Shown: positions 63,198-64,000 of the stretch, in pieces
Numbering within the stretch: position 1 is the stretch's first letter
Layout of the letters: each line of letters opens with the position of its first letter
Assembly: GCF_016587435.1 (NCBI RefSeq)
Contig: NZ_BNJJ01000019.1
Coordinates: 62,001-126,000, forward strand
Length of the DNA stretch: 64,000 bases
DNA from: Dictyobacter formicarum
GTDB taxonomy: Bacteria; Chloroflexota; Ktedonobacteria; Ktedonobacterales; Ktedonobacteraceae
Reading direction: 5' to 3'
Position numbers and translations under genes: made by a program
The notes under the pieces: generated by a model
Seen by the model: only the letters and a program-made list of their open reading frames with translations
Told to the model about the DNA's origin: nothing
The model's database searches: none

Positions 63198-63851
63198 CTA
63201 GTGTTTGTTATGTTTTTTATGATTGTTGTGTTTGTTGTGATTGTTGTTGTGATTGTTGTTGTGATTGCTGTTGTGATTGCTGTTGTGATTGCTGTTGTGA
63301 TTGCTCAGTATGTTTTTGTTTTCAAGCTCGTTATTGTTTTTGTTGTTAATATCGTTATGGTTGCTGTTGTCATTGTCGACATGGGTTTCAACTTCAATGT
63401 TGATGGGGGGCTGCGTAGTAACGGACTGCTGCTGAGCCTGCTGCTGTTGCTGTTGCTGTTGCTGCTGGACACTAACGGTGACATCATCGGACGGATCAGC
63501 TTTGCAACTATAGACCCCATAGATGCTATTACTTGTGTTCATAATAGTAAATGGTTGTCCGTTGGTCGTGCCATCACCGCTAAAGGTGTGTGAATAGGCA
63601 CCAGTGGTATCAGCAACTGTCGCTGAACCCTGGCCATTGGCGAAAGTGAGGCCACCAGTCAGAATTTCGCCAGGGCGAAGTGTCGCAACTGCTGTACCAG
63701 ACTGACCGCAGATGCCTGTCACGGGTTCGGTCGGGGCTACTATATCGCCGGCATGAGCACTGGCTGGTAACGCAAAACCAGCGCTGGCTCCCAGACTCAA
63801 TGCACCCATAGCTAGAGTAGCGACAAACGATTTGATTAACTTTGTATTCAT
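63198..63851 (-). CDS. Secreted protein with Gln tract and His/Asn-rich repeat tail, copy 2
   Basis: A 217-residue paralogue of the gene at 61861-62526. The signal peptide, two-Cys domain and Gln tract are almost the same. The tail differs: here NHNS and NHNN units are coded by a 12-bp repeat (TGTTGTGATTGC type, 63231-63305) instead of the 18-bp unit. ATG 63851 follows AAAGGTTC. Both genes have the same AT-rich upstream region with an AATAAAG...CTTTATT-like dyad. Function unknown; export is inferred from the signal peptide. Confidence 0.78.
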   Translation of the reverse strand: MNTKLIKSFVATLAMGALSLGASAGFALPASAHAGDIVAPTEPVTGICGQSGTAVATLRPGEILTGGLTFANGQGSATVADTTGAYSHTFSGDGTTNGQPFTIMNTSNSIYGVYSCKADPSDDVTVSVQQQQQQQQQQAQQQSVTTQPPINIEVETHVDNDNSNHNDINNKNNNELENKNILSNHNSNHNSNHNSNHNNNHNNNHNKHNNHKKHNKH

Positions 63852-64000
63852 TACAAAAGAACCTTTCAGAATAGTATTAAAGTATAAAACTTATCTGGGA
63901 TAAAGGACTATGCTTAGTTTTATCCTGTAACTTATTAATCGAGTGTCTGAGTGTTAAATTTAGTGAATAAGTATATAAATTGAGAAATTTATACATAAGG

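Larger units (their letters stand above)
63008..63990. repeat. Segmental duplication, right copy (partner 61671-62665)
   Basis: Starts at TCTCTGTACA, the same ten bases as the left copy at 61671, directly after nitrilase coding sequence. Ends in the AT-rich stretch GTTAAATTTAGTGAA and beyond, where the copies fade. The region 63852-64000 has no gene and should carry the promoter of copy 2. Confidence 0.88.

Overview
The window looks like chromosomal DNA of a Ktedonobacteria-like member of the Chloroflexota (a filamentous, sporulating soil lineage). This is an inference from gene content, not from a marker search. Support: a prkA-yhbH-spoVR operon, zinc-ribbon/FHA and zinc-ribbon/membrane proteins, an Ino1-type inositol phosphate synthase, glyoxylate-cycle malate synthase, a T-box-controlled thrS without a TGS domain, SecA and UvrA with lineage-type insertions, moderate GC, and many dispersed palindromic elements. 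I saw no tRNA, rRNA, CRISPR array, transposase or phage gene.

Layout. 1-9.3 kb: Cas4-like nuclease/SF1 helicase cut by the left edge, lactate permease, DUF711 protein, GAF protein, universal stress protein, clpS and a small membrane protein. 9.4-17.1 kb: dnaA, a lipoprotein, a zinc-ribbon FHA protein, an FAD desaturase-like enzyme and a MurA with Asp in place of the catalytic Cys. 17.2-26 kb: a large degenerate-receiver protein, a SAM hydrolase (DUF62), a structured leader/ncRNA candidate, then prkA-yhbH-spoVR. 26-34.5 kb: sulfite-oxidase-type molybdoenzyme, DUF2203-prmC, a WecA/MraY-like phosphosugar transferase with an apparently leaderless promoter, uvrA and a frameshifted phytanoyl-CoA dioxygenase. 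35-44.2 kb: two signal peptidase I paralogues, a zinc-ribbon membrane protein, unknowns, mutS2 and a lytic transglycosylase. 44.2-53.7 kb: a FliA/WhiG sigma factor, a FlgM-like protein and CsrA in a row, ino1, cysC-sat, an NDP-sugar epimerase, a degenerate GGDEF-MshEN protein and an unknown. 54-64 kb: secA, aceB, thrS with its T-box, and a ~1 kb segmental duplication carrying a His/Asn-rich secreted protein plus half of the thrS T-box, with a nitrilase fragment caught between the copies.

The most striking structure outside genes is a dispersed family of at least six intergenic elements (9.4, 26.1, 34.6, 38.2, 48.3 and 50.6 kb). Each has a near-perfect 20-27 bp hairpin with a related core. Most also carry a GC-rich hairpin plus T-run in front, and four carry a triloop hairpin and a common tail behind. 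Both arms change together from copy to copy, so structure rather than primary sequence has been kept. They lie after convergent, between divergent and between co-directional genes, so they are not just terminators. Other unexplained structures are a ~160 bp MITE-like element at 59.4 kb, a four-way-junction sequence between the two lepB genes, a tandem-hairpin cluster after mutS2, and a ~300 nt structured transcript candidate ahead of prkA.
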